From Cydia pomonella (taxonomy: Eukaryota; Arthropoda; Insecta; Lepidoptera; Tortricidae): a stretch of 64,000 nucleotides of DNA. The notes under the pieces were generated by a model. It was given only the letters and a program-made list of their open reading frames with translations. It did no database searches and was not told the DNA's origin. Of this stretch, positions 34,009 through 44,346 are shown piece after piece (within the stretch, counting starts at the first letter, position 1; each line of letters begins with the position of its first letter). A program made the position numbers and the translations under genes. Location of the stretch: contig NC_084711.1 in assembly GCF_033807575.1 (NCBI RefSeq), positions 9,114,001 through 9,178,000 of the forward strand, given 5' to 3'.

Positions 34009-34765
34009 GTTGGAGTTCCATACTTTCCCGAGCAATATTTAACTCTGCCGCGTTTTGAATAAAATGAATAGTTTCATAGAAGCAACATCAAAGAAAAACT
34101 TAAATGAAGGAATTTTTAAAGTTAAGAAGTGTAAGTAGTGTTCAAGGTCTAATTCCAATCCAATTGACGGTGGACAGAAACAGATCGATCGGTATTTATG
34201 ATTGACGTTAACTGGCAATTGGTTGGGACACGCGACTGGGATGAACGACGCTCGAAGGTTTGATTGGGTAGCAAATGGAACTAACTAGAAGCAAGCTGAG
34301 GTCGGAGTTGCTTCATTTGAATTCAATATTGCCTAGATACAGAGATGGCTTTGTATTTACACGCCGTCTAACTTGGCAATGAATCGCACGAATGAACTTG
34401 CATTGGTTATTTAATTATAATTAGTCCCCTACACCAAATAAAAATCGAGAAAGCCTTAGTAAGTTTTTGACAGTAAGCTTGTGAATTATATTATTGGTAT
34501 TCAGTCACTTTACGAGTGATTAATCTATGAGTAGTTTTTTTTTTGCAAGATGTAGAAATCTGTATTATGCTCGTCGAAGTAATAACCCATGAACTAACAA
34601 AGTTCACCTTATACTTTGCCGGTACGAGTATAGAGTATAACCAGTATTGTGACTTCAAATCCTATTTTGACTTAATTACCGTCCAATATCTACACGCAAG
34701 GGCAACTGATTAAAATATTGTATTAAAATAAAATTAAAAAAACGCTTGAAGAATTCGCAATTGGA
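34009..34765. other. Unassigned DNA
   Basis: Nothing that I recognise. Confidence 0.5.
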
Positions 34766-34947
34766 TAAGGTAGAAGTACTAGTGCTCGATGCTGCACTAG
34801 TACTCGACATGGGCACTTTATGTCAAAGTGACAAGGATTACGTTCGAATACAGAAAAAACTCCGTTTTTCAAAAACCTATATTTCCATGAAATAAAGTGC
34901 CCATGTCGGTGACTAGTGCAACGTCGAGCACTAGTACTTCTACCTTA
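34766..34947. mobile_element. MITE with about 55-bp terminal inverted repeats
   Basis: Left TAAGGTAGAAGTACTAGTGC, TCGATGCTGCACTAGTACTC, GACATGGGCACTTTA; right, reversed, TAAGGTAGAAGTACTAGTGC, TCGACGTTGCACTAGTCACC, GACATGGGCACTTTA. It is 182 bp and non-coding, with well-preserved arms. Confidence 0.88.
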
Positions 34948-36895
34948 CTTGTTCAAATATAGAACACGATTTGTAAGTGTATTTTTAGGAGCTGGCTGGA
35001 AATTTTTATTCTTCGAAATCTGTCTCCATTATAGTTAATTTCGAGAAGTCTGTAATAAGATTGAAAGGTTAAGGGTTTTCTCAAGAGTTAGCTGGAAGAG
35101 ATCCCTTTTAGGGATAAGTTCGCCTTTGTACAAAACATTTTTTATTTATTTTGTTTTGTCTGTTTTATGTTAACCTGTTTATGTGCAATAAAGTGACATA
35201 CATACATACATTATGTTGGTCAACAAAAATGGTCAAATCGAAACGTGCAAAAATTAGATGATTTTCATGAAAGACCAACAGATCGCTGTAATTATAAAAA
35301 AGTACATTTACGAAGCTATCGTGTATAATTTGCAAAGTATTTATATTTGCATTAACCATTGTATATTGTGAAATAAGCAGCTGACTCCGTTTAATTCTTG
35401 AGATAACTGAGATTTCAAAAGTTACGTGCTCATGCAACCTCTTTGCTATTCTACCAAATTAACAGGCATTACAAATTTAGAAAACTGTTCAACCTCCTTT
35501 TGATGTAAATAAAACATGGTAAGTAGGTAGTCCTCAAAATTCTATGTAAATAGAGCCCTTCGTAATAAATACCGTAATTCCGTTATACTGAAGGTAAGGT
35601 AAATCCCTTGTACTATAATTATTCAGAGCCGGTATAATGTGGTGTGAGCACTACACCTTGTCCCGGCCCGTATCTCCAGACACTCTTCGTGGAATGTTCT
35701 ATTAATATTTATGACCGGAAAATTATCATTAAAAATAGGTTTTGACCGTCCGTAATATTACCGCTCCGCCTCATTCAATATGCCTCAACAAGGGCCCTCC
35801 CATTAGCTCTCTTATTAATTTTATTTAGGGATAAAATAAAGTGTAGTGCCGAGCACACTCTAGCTTTACTCGTATTGTAATAACGCCAACGTACTCGTAA
35901 TGATATGTTACAGTGGCGCGATCTGATTTTGTTCAAACAAATGACAAGTGGAGATTGATAAGTCCACGCTGCTTTCCGGGCTTTAACATAATTGACTTAT
36001 GTCGTGACATTTACTGACTTGTTTTAGATTTAAAGAAAGTTTATTTGCGGTGATCGATCAATTTGCGTAGCTTTAGTCGCACGTCACTTTATGAAACAAA
36101 AGCATTTAGATAACATAAATGAGTGAGGCGAGGCCGTTCTGATACTATCCATTATTTATGTGACGGACAGATGTATTTCGTACGCTTCCGCGCTCCCGGT
36201 TCCCGGTTATAAACATTAAACAACGCGCGTTCCTGGCACACGTCATAATCAATTTGCTAAGCATATGTATTAAGTGTTGAGATCAAATATATATCGGCGG
36301 TTCCCAGGCGTGTTGGGCCGACCGTTGACCCTGCGCCTGCGCGGAGCTCGCGCGCCGGCTGGACGAGAATGCGTCTGCTGTGTGTGTACCTACATAAAAA
36401 GTTGTGCTTGCACAACCATAAAAAGTTGGCGACAACAACACATTGGAGGTAGTTCTTAAGGTGACCTTTTTTGAATATATTAAATTTACACGAAATTTTA
36501 TGGCGATAGATAGATGTACTTGATGGTTTTTTTATGACACTTTCATACACAATTTATTTGACTGTTAACTCTTTATATCTCAAAAATCATCTAGTAAGGT
36601 GAGTAGTATAAATGAGAGCAGGTACGAGTAAAAGCATGCAAAATGTCCCGAGTTCAGCGCCTGAAAGACGAGAGCTTTAATAGCGTCTCACAGCCAGCTA
36701 ACGAAGCAGCGGCATTATTAAGCACTAGAAGCGTATTTTGCTCGTAATTAGGTGCTCACCTACGTAACGTGCCTAGACTAGATGCAGGTAACTCGGTTAT
36801 ACGTCGGCTTATACGACTACTTTAAGTAGACTGAAGTACTGCAGCAAGGTCTGATAGTTAATATACTATATAAATGTCATCTTCAGTAACAATAA
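34948..36895. other. Mostly unassigned; LINE-like tail and a GC-rich patch
   Basis: At about 35143-35210 the string TGTGCAATAAAGTGACATAC followed by (ATAC)n resembles a non-LTR retrotransposon 3' end with its AATAAA signal, but no coding part is attached. At about 36170-36380 a GC-rich stretch (GACCCTGCGCCTGCGCGGAG) stands out and is open in both directions (36257-36550 minus, 36274-36459 plus). I cannot assign it. Confidence 0.4.
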
Positions 36896-37149
36896 CGACG
36901 AAATGTCTGACCTAGTGGGTAGTATCCCTGCCTATGAAGCCGAAAGTCCGGGTTAAAATCCTGATAAGGGCATTTATTCGTGTGATGAGCACGGATATTT
37001 GTTCCCGATTCATCGGAGTTTTCCATGAGTTTTCTATGTATATCATATGAGTATTTATAAATATTTAAAAAATATAACTATCGTTGTTTATGTACCCATA
37101 ACACAAGCCTTATTAAATTTTTAATTTGTGTCATAATTAAACAAATAAA
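36896..37149 (+). mobile_element. tRNA-derived SINE, family 1, diverged copy
   Basis: GTCTGACCTAGTGGGTAGTA, GCCTATGAAGCCGAAAGTCC, a damaged B box GGGTTAAAATCC, GTGTGATGAGCACGGATATT, CTATCGTTGTTTATGTACCC and CACAAGCCTTATTAAATTTT. It is older than the copies at 20947 and 24743 by the number of changes. Confidence 0.88.
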
Positions 37150-37612
37150 TATAATAAAAAATATGAACGACTTATGGGCACCGTATAATCTTTAAAAAAC
37201 AGAATGTACTTGTCACGAAATATAAATAGCCTCGTAAACGTAGCGAATCGTCGGTTTCCTGATTTCTGTCATTTTGCGGTAAAGCCTGGCCGAATCTAAA
37301 GCTTTATATAAAAATGGTATGCGGCAAAATTAATGGCCTCGCGCTAGCCGTAAGCGATGGGTCAGTGATTTGCAGCAGAGATGAGTCAGATAAAATTAAA
37401 TGACATCGCGGGCAATGCACCTCCAGCCGAACACGGTGAATGAATATCGGTATTCACTGACACAGCTACTCAGCCACTCAGCGACGCATTCGCGGCTCGA
37501 TATTCATGCTCCAATATGTCATACGGCGTACTGGACTTGTAATTTAATTGCTTATGCGAGCGCGGGCGAGTAGAGCGTTCCCAATCTAACCAGTATAACT
37601 TGTACTCGAGGT

Positions 37613-38169
37613 TCAAATATCAAATATCAAACATTTATTCAGCAAATAGGCCGCAGGGGCACTTTTACATGTCCATTTTTACAAACAATAAATTAAAAAA
37701 AAAACAATTACAAATATCGAATGTATACTGTCTCTAAATGCCAAATTACACAAAAAAAAAATATGATAAAAAAATAAAACCATAAAATACTAAAATTCTT
37801 TAGAGATGTATAAGTCTCTAAGTGTCAGAGATAAAATATAAAAATATATATTAAATTATCCTTAGAGATGTAGAGGGTCGCCAAGGCTTGAATTCTTATA
37901 TAAATAATTATAATAATAAATAATAAAAATTTTATTGGCATTAAGGTAAGTACATTTTAGTGTTGAAGTCCCTGACTTCTGAGCTAGGTAAAAACCTGTG
38001 TTACAGAAGTCAGTGTCCTCTCCCAAACATAATAGTAACTATTAAGACATTAACCATTTTCATTTTAGACTTAAAGTAGATAATTAAGGCTTGTTTTAAT
38101 ATTATAAAACAAATGCCATTCTAATAAGAATACAATGCAATTTATTTTACATATATATTTTTTGTGTAG

Positions 38170-38212
<43 letters not shown>

Positions 38213-38404
38213 AGTAAATCAGGGTAAGATGCTTTCAGTTTGTACATAGTCTAATGACAGCAACCAGGACTTAAGTTTTTCCTTACACTCATGTTTATTT
38301 AGGGGGTAAATGTTTAGGGTTTTGTTAATCTTATTATATAAAAAGATGCCCATAAATCTTTGTTGCCGTCTGGCCGTAGCTAGTCTACATTTATATGGTG
38401 GTAA
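37613..38404 (-). mobile_element. 5'-truncated LINE: polyprotein C-terminus, long 3' UTR, TTGATATTTGATATT tail
   Basis: On the minus strand 38404-38219 encodes 61 residues ending in a stop: LPPYKCRLATARRQQRFMGI, then FLYNKINKTLNIYPL, then a Lys/Leu-rich stretch. The basic R-x-x-x-x-R-R-Q start and the (L/I)YN-x-I block match the region after the reverse transcriptase in jockey/CR1-type elements. About 600 bases of 3' UTR follow, including a (TG)20 run, and the element ends near 37613 in short repeats of TTTGATA. It is dead, because the polymerase and endonuclease are absent. Confidence 0.7.
38171..38210. repeat. (TG)20 microsatellite
   Basis: Forty bases of uninterrupted TG inside the LINE 3' UTR. 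Such runs are normally length-polymorphic. Confidence 0.97.
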
Positions 38405-39026
38405 TTAAAAGACAAAAAAATTAAAACAGACAAGAACCGAATGAAGTGTCTCACGTTAATGTCACTCAAAAGTAAAGTTACATACTTTAACATAACCTGT
38501 ACCCCGTGTAAGCTTAAACAGACCGGTCTCCACAAACAGTTCTTAGCAAGTGTGCTTTATCGAAGGCGCAAGTGAACTGCTTCTCTTGAGCTAGACGCAT
38601 CTGTCCTGGGTAAGCGTTAACATGTCATCCCTGCAAGATATATGCCCCGTCTCGATCACAGTCACGGTGTCGGCGTTCGACAACACCATTAATTAAACGA
38701 TTTGTCAAACTCGTGTAAACTACACGTGAGAACGGAGATTGAGATACGGGACAATGCAGCGCCCCTAGCTAAACACGATAAGCACCTACGGCAGATGTTT
38801 CATCGTCTTTTACATATAAAGGTTGTTTACAAAGCTCCACACTATGGAATTCCGGAGTGAGCATTTGTTCGTTATTATAAATAGTCTAACAAGCTAGTTT
38901 TGCCAAAGTCAATCAATAAATACGACTGATAGTTTCACGCCGCCTTCTAAAGGATCTACGACAAAAAAATATATTTATTTTAACGTGATTTAAGTGGTGT
39001 AGTGTTTATTTGTTGCGATATGTTTT
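38405..39026. other. Unassigned DNA
   Basis: Less AT-rich around 38510-38780 but with no frame, repeat or signal that I can name. Confidence 0.5.
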
Positions 39027-39242
39027 TTTTTTTTTTATACTACGTCGGTGGCAAACAAGCATACGGCCTGCCTGATGGTAAGCAGTATCCGTAGCCTATG
39101 TACGCCTGCAACTCCAGAGGAGTTACATGCGCGTTGCCGACCCTAACCCCCTCCCACCCTCGTTGAGCTCTGGCAACCTTACTCACCGGCAGGAACACAA
39201 CACTATGAGTATATGTATTATACATATACTCATAGTGTTGTG
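39027..39242 (-). repeat. CGTCGGTGGCAAACAAGC repeat, ending in a perfect hairpin
   Basis: Contains TACTACGTCGGTGGCAAACA, GCCTGCCTGATGGTAAGCAG, CTGCAACTCCAGAGGAGTTA, CATGCGCGTTGCCGACC, GAGCTCTGGCAACCTTACTC and GGCAGGAACACAACACTATG. The same parts lie inside 46905-47205 and 53347-54089. At 39196-39242 the end CACAACACTATGAGTATATG+TA is followed by TTA and then its exact reverse complement, giving a 22-bp perfect hairpin with a 3-base loop. Confidence 0.8.
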
Positions 39243-39751
39243 GCGATATGTATATGTATTATAGACATGGAACGTTGACATTTGTATCCAGCTTTGCATA
39301 AATCATCTCTTAAAATAGGACTGTCTGTTCGTGAGATATTCGTAATCTAAAGATAATCAACACGAGATAGGATAGGGCGATAAGTAAATTACTAGCACAT
39401 TATCGCCAATATGTAGGGACCAGGAGAGCACTTCGAGCCATTAGGCTGCAACCACCGTGAGGATAGGATCCTTAATGGAGTGCCTGGGTTAGTGGCAACT
39501 CTCCTGGTTAATGGCACGTGTATTGCTATTATCTGTTGTAATCATGTGTCGAATGGTGAACAAAAATAATTGTCATATACTTATAAAAGTATCGTTATAG
39601 ACCAGTATCATAGGTGTTTTTATGTTTTAGTTTTTATTGTCTGTAATATGTGGACGATTCCGTCTCTAGTTGTGAAATTAGTTCAGTGATAACAAAATGT
39701 TAAGCACGTTTATTAACGCTGCAGTTAAATTAGACACTCAATAGCAATAAA
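39243..39751. other. Unassigned DNA
   Basis: A 10-bp inverted pair ACCAGGAGAG/CTCTCCTGGT lies at about 39420 and 39501. It is too short to call an element. Confidence 0.45.
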
Positions 39752-40048
39752 GGTGACATTCGAATGACAACTGCAGCTGCATCAATACTATTCCGGAGTC
39801 GTATAGTGGATTGAAATGACAAAAAAATGGACATTCGCATTTTTTTATGGGTTGAAAATGATGTAAGGAATAAAAAATGTTACATAAAATTTATTTCATT
39901 TTTTAAAAATGCGAATGTCCATTTTTTTGTCATTTCGATCCACTGTGCGTCGCATCGTTATTGCCACCGCAAGGAAATTGACAAATATAACACAACAACA
40001 ACAATGCCGCTACAGTAATGCAGCTGTTCGGACATTCGTAATTATAAG
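39752..40048. mobile_element. Palindromic element with a strong inner hairpin
   Basis: The outer ends GACATTCGAATGACAACTGC and GCAGCTGTTCGGACATTCG are imperfect inverted repeats. The inner arms are nearly exact: GTGGATTGAAATGACAAAAA, AAATGGACATTCGCATTTTT (39806-39845) against their reverse complement at 39905-39943. The loop is about 60 bp. Non-coding. Confidence 0.8.
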
Positions 40049-40060
40049 TTGATAAGTTTC

Positions 40061-40191
40061 TAGCGCCGCTTACCCCATTCCACTAACCCGGAGTTAACCG
40101 GTTAAACTTGGAATTACAATGGTTTACAGTACAATTTGACATTGGGTTAACCGCTTAACCTCGGGTTAGTGGGATGGTGCAAATGGCGCTA
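40061..40191. mobile_element. MITE with TAGCGCC...GGCGCTA ends
   Basis: Left TAGCGCCGCTTACCCCATTC, CACTAACCCGGAGTTAACCG; right CCGCTTAACCTCGGGTTAGT, GGGATGGTGCAAATGGCGCT then A. These are imperfect inverted arms of about 45 bp in a 131-bp element. Confidence 0.82.
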
Positions 40192-42104
40192 AGTAATCCT
40201 CGCTTTTTTATGTATATACCTATCATCATGGTCGCAATTTACCTCAATTTATTGGATTTATATTTATGCATCTCTTTCCTTAGTATAGAAAATATTTACG
40301 GAAAATACTACTGTACATAAATAGATTAAAGGTATCATTTTCTATCTTTTATCTAGACTTTTATTCAAGAAGCGTACATCGCAAGGTCCGCAAAGAGATG
40401 AAATGAAGACGGCATGCAATAAGTTTCTTCTTAGTATTCAAACAGCAATATTCGAGTTCTTGGATATTTACTTACTGCGTGGAATAAACTTTTCTCAGTA
40501 AATATGTATATACAAGTTCAGAATCTTACGAAGCTCAGAATTTTAAGTAAATATTTATTTATAAATTTGTACCGTAACCTTTACATTCGAAGCCCTTTTC
40601 ACCGATGTGGTTGTTTCTCTACATCGTAAATATCGCCTAAATTTTATCACAGACCATTCATTGCTAATAAATAACGCTTTCATCTGACTTAAATGAGATT
40701 TTATAGGAGCTAAAACGCTCGATGTCAGAGCATTGGTCTGATTAAAACGTCATTAGTTTAGGTTAACGAGACTTTAATGATTTTATCGGGACGCCTTTTC
40801 ATAATAAATGAACTGTTGAACATTGGAAAGTGTAAGTTATAGGAACACCTTGCGTAAGTCCATAATCTTCCTTTTTGAGGGCTACAATTGAGGAAAGACA
40901 AAGAACTATTATAACATTGTACCTAAATATATTAGAATAACGTTCGACGCGGATGAAATTGGAGGCTTAATTGTGACGTTTTCAATCAAACTGAACCACA
41001 TTGTCGGCTGTCAATAAGGTTGTTTTAAATTGAAGCTGTATAGAAATAGCGCCTTATTGATAACCGACAATAAGTAGTGTTTTGGTTGAGAATGGCACAT
41101 TTAATGGCACTCTTAGTACTCTTACTAATGAAACATGTTGAAAGCCATGAGTGAAGGCTTAGTTAATAAGGCTACACAGACAAGAGGCTCCAAAATATCC
41201 CCAAATAGGCCGTGAAATTCGGGTTGAATCAGTATAGTGCCGACGCTAATTAACATACAGAGCCAGCTCCAATGAGCCACGCTGCCAAACGTGGGCTATT
41301 ATCACCTGCCGGACCAGTCAAAGAATGACCTCTGATTACTCATATTTGTTATAGATCTTGAGTTACCACTTAAATTGGTTCTCCAGAATCGAATTTTGCC
41401 TCAGCTTGCGCCGGCAATCCTGTAGCCAGGTCGCATACGATGAAAATAAATGTGAACTAGTTTCGAGAATATCTAATTATCACTGAGTTTCATATGTGGT
41501 GCAGTTGTTTAAGTTCTACTGAAAAGTATTATTGAATTTAATATTTCTCGCACCAAATAAAAATACATACCTACACTAGTTTTCATCTCACATCAACTAC
41601 TCTGCGAAAAATAGCAATGAAAACAAAAGTAATTTTCGTCGCTGTAGGAAATACAGTTCTCGACAATTTCAGGCATTGTTGACGCTCAAAAAGCCAATTC
41701 TCATGTGAATATGTCGTTTTAAAATATTCTCGTTTTTATGATTACAGAAAATGCAGCTCAGCGTTAATTTAAATGGGTTGTTTAATTGATGATCTGCCCG
41801 ACTTTCGGTAATTGTATTGTATTTTTTTTTACGTCCTCGCCACGCGCCAAGTGAAGACGATAGGTTATTGGCCCTTAATGTGACATGCATTTAAATTATC
41901 ATTTTTAATATACATAGTGCATACCGAGGGTTGATCTGAAAGCTGTAAGCTGCTCCGGCTCTACTCATGCGATGTGAATATTATGTCAGGCAATTCATCA
42001 GGCACACGAATTGATATCGAAATGAAGTTGGTATCATATTATGTTTCGGAATATGCCCTTTTGTCCAACCTAGCGGCACTACTGATAATAATGGCCGGGT
42101 GAGT
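40192..42104. other. Mostly unassigned DNA
   Basis: Holds the small MITE at 40999-41071 and otherwise no recognisable repeat or exon. The minus-strand frame at 41669-41890 is unsupported. Confidence 0.5.
40999..41071. mobile_element. Very short MITE, TGTCGGTTGTC type, copy 2
   Basis: Ends ATTGTCGGCTGTCAATAAGG and CCTTATTGATAACCGACAAT, with core TTGAAGCTGTATAGAAATAG, matching 14261-14334. Confidence 0.82.
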
Positions 42105-42171
42105 GAATAATCCTGAATAGGTTTATCGGAGTGATGTGCGGCCGACCTTACTTGGAGTAGATACCTATAAT

Positions 42172-42318
42172 AGCCCGCGTCCCCAACATGCCAATCGTTA
42201 ACGCTCCGTAGCGTATCGTAGTCATCTCTCTCTATCACTCTTCCATATTAGTGCGACAGTGACAGTTGCGTTTCGTTCGCTACGGAGCGTTAACGATTGG
42301 CACGGTGATACGCGGGCT
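42172..42318. mobile_element. MITE, TATGGAAGAGTGATAGAGAG family, copy 2
   Basis: The left end AGCCCGCGTCCCCAACATGC, CAATCGTTAACGCTCCGTAG and the right end CTACGGAGCGTTAACGATTG, GCACGGTGATACGCGGGCT are strong inverted repeats of about 45 bp. The core has CTCTCTATCACTCTTCCATA then TTAGTGCGACAGTGACAG, shared (inverted) with 28665-28812. Confidence 0.85.
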
Positions 42319-42410
42319 AAGATAAATTGTGATAAAGCATTCAAATTACACACATCGTGCGTGTGTGGCGTAACCAACTTATCGCCACTAAGTTGGTGTC
42401 TAGACTAGAC

Positions 42411-42602
42411 CAGTGGTGGGCAAACTTTGTTCATGGCGGGACAGAAAGTATATGAAATTTCAGAGGAGGGCCAGAATTACAGCAAAATGTATTTTGAATA
42501 GAAACCGTTAATTCATCATATAAAATAAAAGCATAAACATTAAAACATTTGGCTCGGCGGCGGGCCGGAGTTGGATCGCGGGTCGTACTTTGCCCACCAC
42601 TG
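42411..42602. mobile_element. hAT-type MITE with 8-bp target duplication
   Basis: Ends CAGTGGTGGGCAAACTTTG and GTACTTTGCCCACCACTG are inverted repeats of the CAGNGGTGGGCAAA kind seen in hAT elements. The flanking 8-mers GACTAGAC (42403-42410) and GTCTAGAC (42603-42610) match at 7 of 8 positions, as hAT transposition predicts. At 192 bp it encodes no transposase, so it depended on an element elsewhere. Confidence 0.9.
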
Positions 42603-42768
42603 GTCTAGACCGTGAGGATAATTCGAACTTGTTTATGTCAACTATAAGCGCGAAAATTCGATCAAGTTTTCCTAAACCAACATATAAAAGCTTCAATAAC
42701 GCCTGAGTAGACAATCCTGAATGGGCGTATTGGAGTGTGCGTCCGATCGTACTCGGGGTGAATATCAG

Positions 42769-42866
42769 AGGGCCTACAGCGAACCACGTTCGACGTGTTG
42801 CCTTTCTATCGCACTTGTAAATTAGTACGTAAGTGTGACAGTCGAACGTGATTCGCGGTAGGTACC
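42769..42866. mobile_element. Short MITE, CTACAGCGAACCACGTTCGA type
   Basis: The left AGGGCCTACAGCGAACCACG, TTCGACG pairs with the right GTCGAACGTGATTCGCGGTA, GGTACCC. The core CTATCGCACTTGTAAATTAG separates the arms. About 98 bp. Confidence 0.8.
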
Positions 42867-43448
42867 CCCAGGGGGGCCTAATAGCTAAGATGACAATCGT
42901 ACATCGACAAAAGCCAAACGAAAAGGAAAAATGTACCGGGATGACAGATGCTACGAAAAGTCACATGACTATTTACATACATACATTTATGTATAATATA
43001 CTTATAGGAACATACTGTATTGATATTTAAAATTTTATGTAATCTCGAGCCTAATGTTACTAATATATTTTCAAGTTTTTATTTCATACATTATTTAAGT
43101 TTCGATGGGCGTATTCTATCACCGATTGTCGTTTTGATTAGGCCCTCAGTTCCGCGGGTTCCGCCATCGCGCATCGAACAACCGAGATTAATCATGATTA
43201 GGCGACGTGGCGCCTCGATATATTAACAGGACAATTTAACACTTATTTAATTAAACGCCCTGTATCACTCTAAGAAATAAGAAAAAAATAAGGACTTCTT
43301 TAGCATAAAAGGTACTATTCAGCAATTGACAACATTTCATTTTTATAAAACCTTGAATTTTTTAATATGATTTGGAAGTATTTTGCTTCCTGAACACTGC
43401 AATATAAATTTAATATGGCTTATTACAAAAAATACAAAAGAATTTAAT
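42867..43448. other. Unassigned DNA
   Basis: No repeat or exon that I recognise; the frames at 42848-43030 and 43020-43226 look like chance. Confidence 0.45.
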
Positions 43449-43678
43449 AGTACATTACGATACAAGTGCGAAAAATAGGAAATCCCAAACGAGTGGCGAT
43501 AAATTAAAACACGACCGAAGGGAGTGTTTTAAATCGACACGAGTTGCGAATTACCTATTCGCACATGTATCGTACAACGTTTTACAGTACATATGGCCCT
43601 TTAAATGTTCGACACAGTAACGTAATATGCTAATTTTCGCACTAGTGCGGTAAAGTGGCACCATATGTACTGTAAAAA
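43449..43678 (+). mobile_element. Two-hairpin foldback element, copy 4 (complete)
   Basis: Hairpin one, 43457-43574, pairs ACGATACAAGTGCGAAAAAT and GAGTGGCGATAAATTAAAAC with ATTTAAAACACTCCC-complement sequences and CGCACATGTATCGT, across GACCGAAGGGA. Hairpin two, 43581-43677, pairs TTTACAGTACATATGG with CCATATGTACTGTAAA. The two are joined by about 6 bases. This is the best copy for defining the family. Confidence 0.9.
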
Positions 43679-44219
43679 ATGTTGTGATTTTACCAATTCT
43701 ACGGCACAATAGGTGAAATGCCATTGCCATTCATTATGAAAAAAAATTAGCTGTCATAATATTGGATTTGACAGTGTCAATTAAATACGACGTATTGATA
43801 GAATTTCAAAACAAAGAGAAGAGGGTTGTCGTTGAGATTCAAGATGGCGAAGACGTCTCGAGAATATTTTTTTGTGTTTTGCTCATTTATGTTGTTCAAA
43901 GTGTAGTATTGATAGCTTATTATGCAGTGAACTATCGTGGAAGTGTGCAGTTAATGAAAAACTAATCTTGAAACGCGTTTAACCATGTTTTAATCAACAT
44001 CCGGTAATCCATCGTGGCTTTTAGTAAAGTCCAGCTATCTCTTTACTAAAAGCAACTACCGAACAACGTCATGCTCTACGAGCACACTTAAAACTTACAA
44101 CAAAACTTGACATTGGCAAAATCATCATAGATTTGATGGAAGCCATATTTTAAAAGAAGAAGAAAACAAAGAGAAATTTATTTACACAATTAAGTTACTA
44201 TCTACTTATCGTTTTTAAA
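43679..44219. other. Unassigned DNA with a 13-bp perfect hairpin
   Basis: At 44017-44053, GCTTTTAGTAAAG and CTTTACTAAAAGC pair exactly around an 11-base loop. The 67-codon frame at 43762-43965 opens at TTG and has no ATG in a useful place, so I do not call it a gene. Confidence 0.45.
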
Positions 44220-44346
44220 ATGGATAAAGCCGTATGGATCGATGAGTTTATACTCCTCCAAAGTATACCAAATACTGTTTCATCCCTTACCTACTGCAAA
44301 AATAGCAAAAATGATTCGTCGAAGATTTCGGTACAAACATTAACCG

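Larger units (their letters stand above)
42105..42866. repeat. MITE cluster framed by diverged direct repeats
   Basis: Two related stretches, GAATAATCCTGAATAGG..TCGGAGTG (about 42108-42165) and GACAATCCTGAATGGG..TTGGAGTG (about 42713-42760), stand 0.6 kb apart in the same direction. Each lies directly upstream of a MITE (42172-42318 and 42769-42866). A hAT-type MITE sits between them. Confidence 0.55.

Noticed and set aside
39420..39510. 10-bp inverted pair ACCAGGAGAG/CTCTCCTGGT as a MITE
   Set aside because: Arms are too short, with no second copy and no target duplication.
43762..43965. 67-codon frame with a hydrophobic segment
   Set aside because: It opens at TTG with no suitable ATG and no recognised similarity.
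44017..44053. Possible microRNA precursor (13-bp perfect hairpin)
   Set aside because: The stem is too short for a normal precursor; noted only as a structure.
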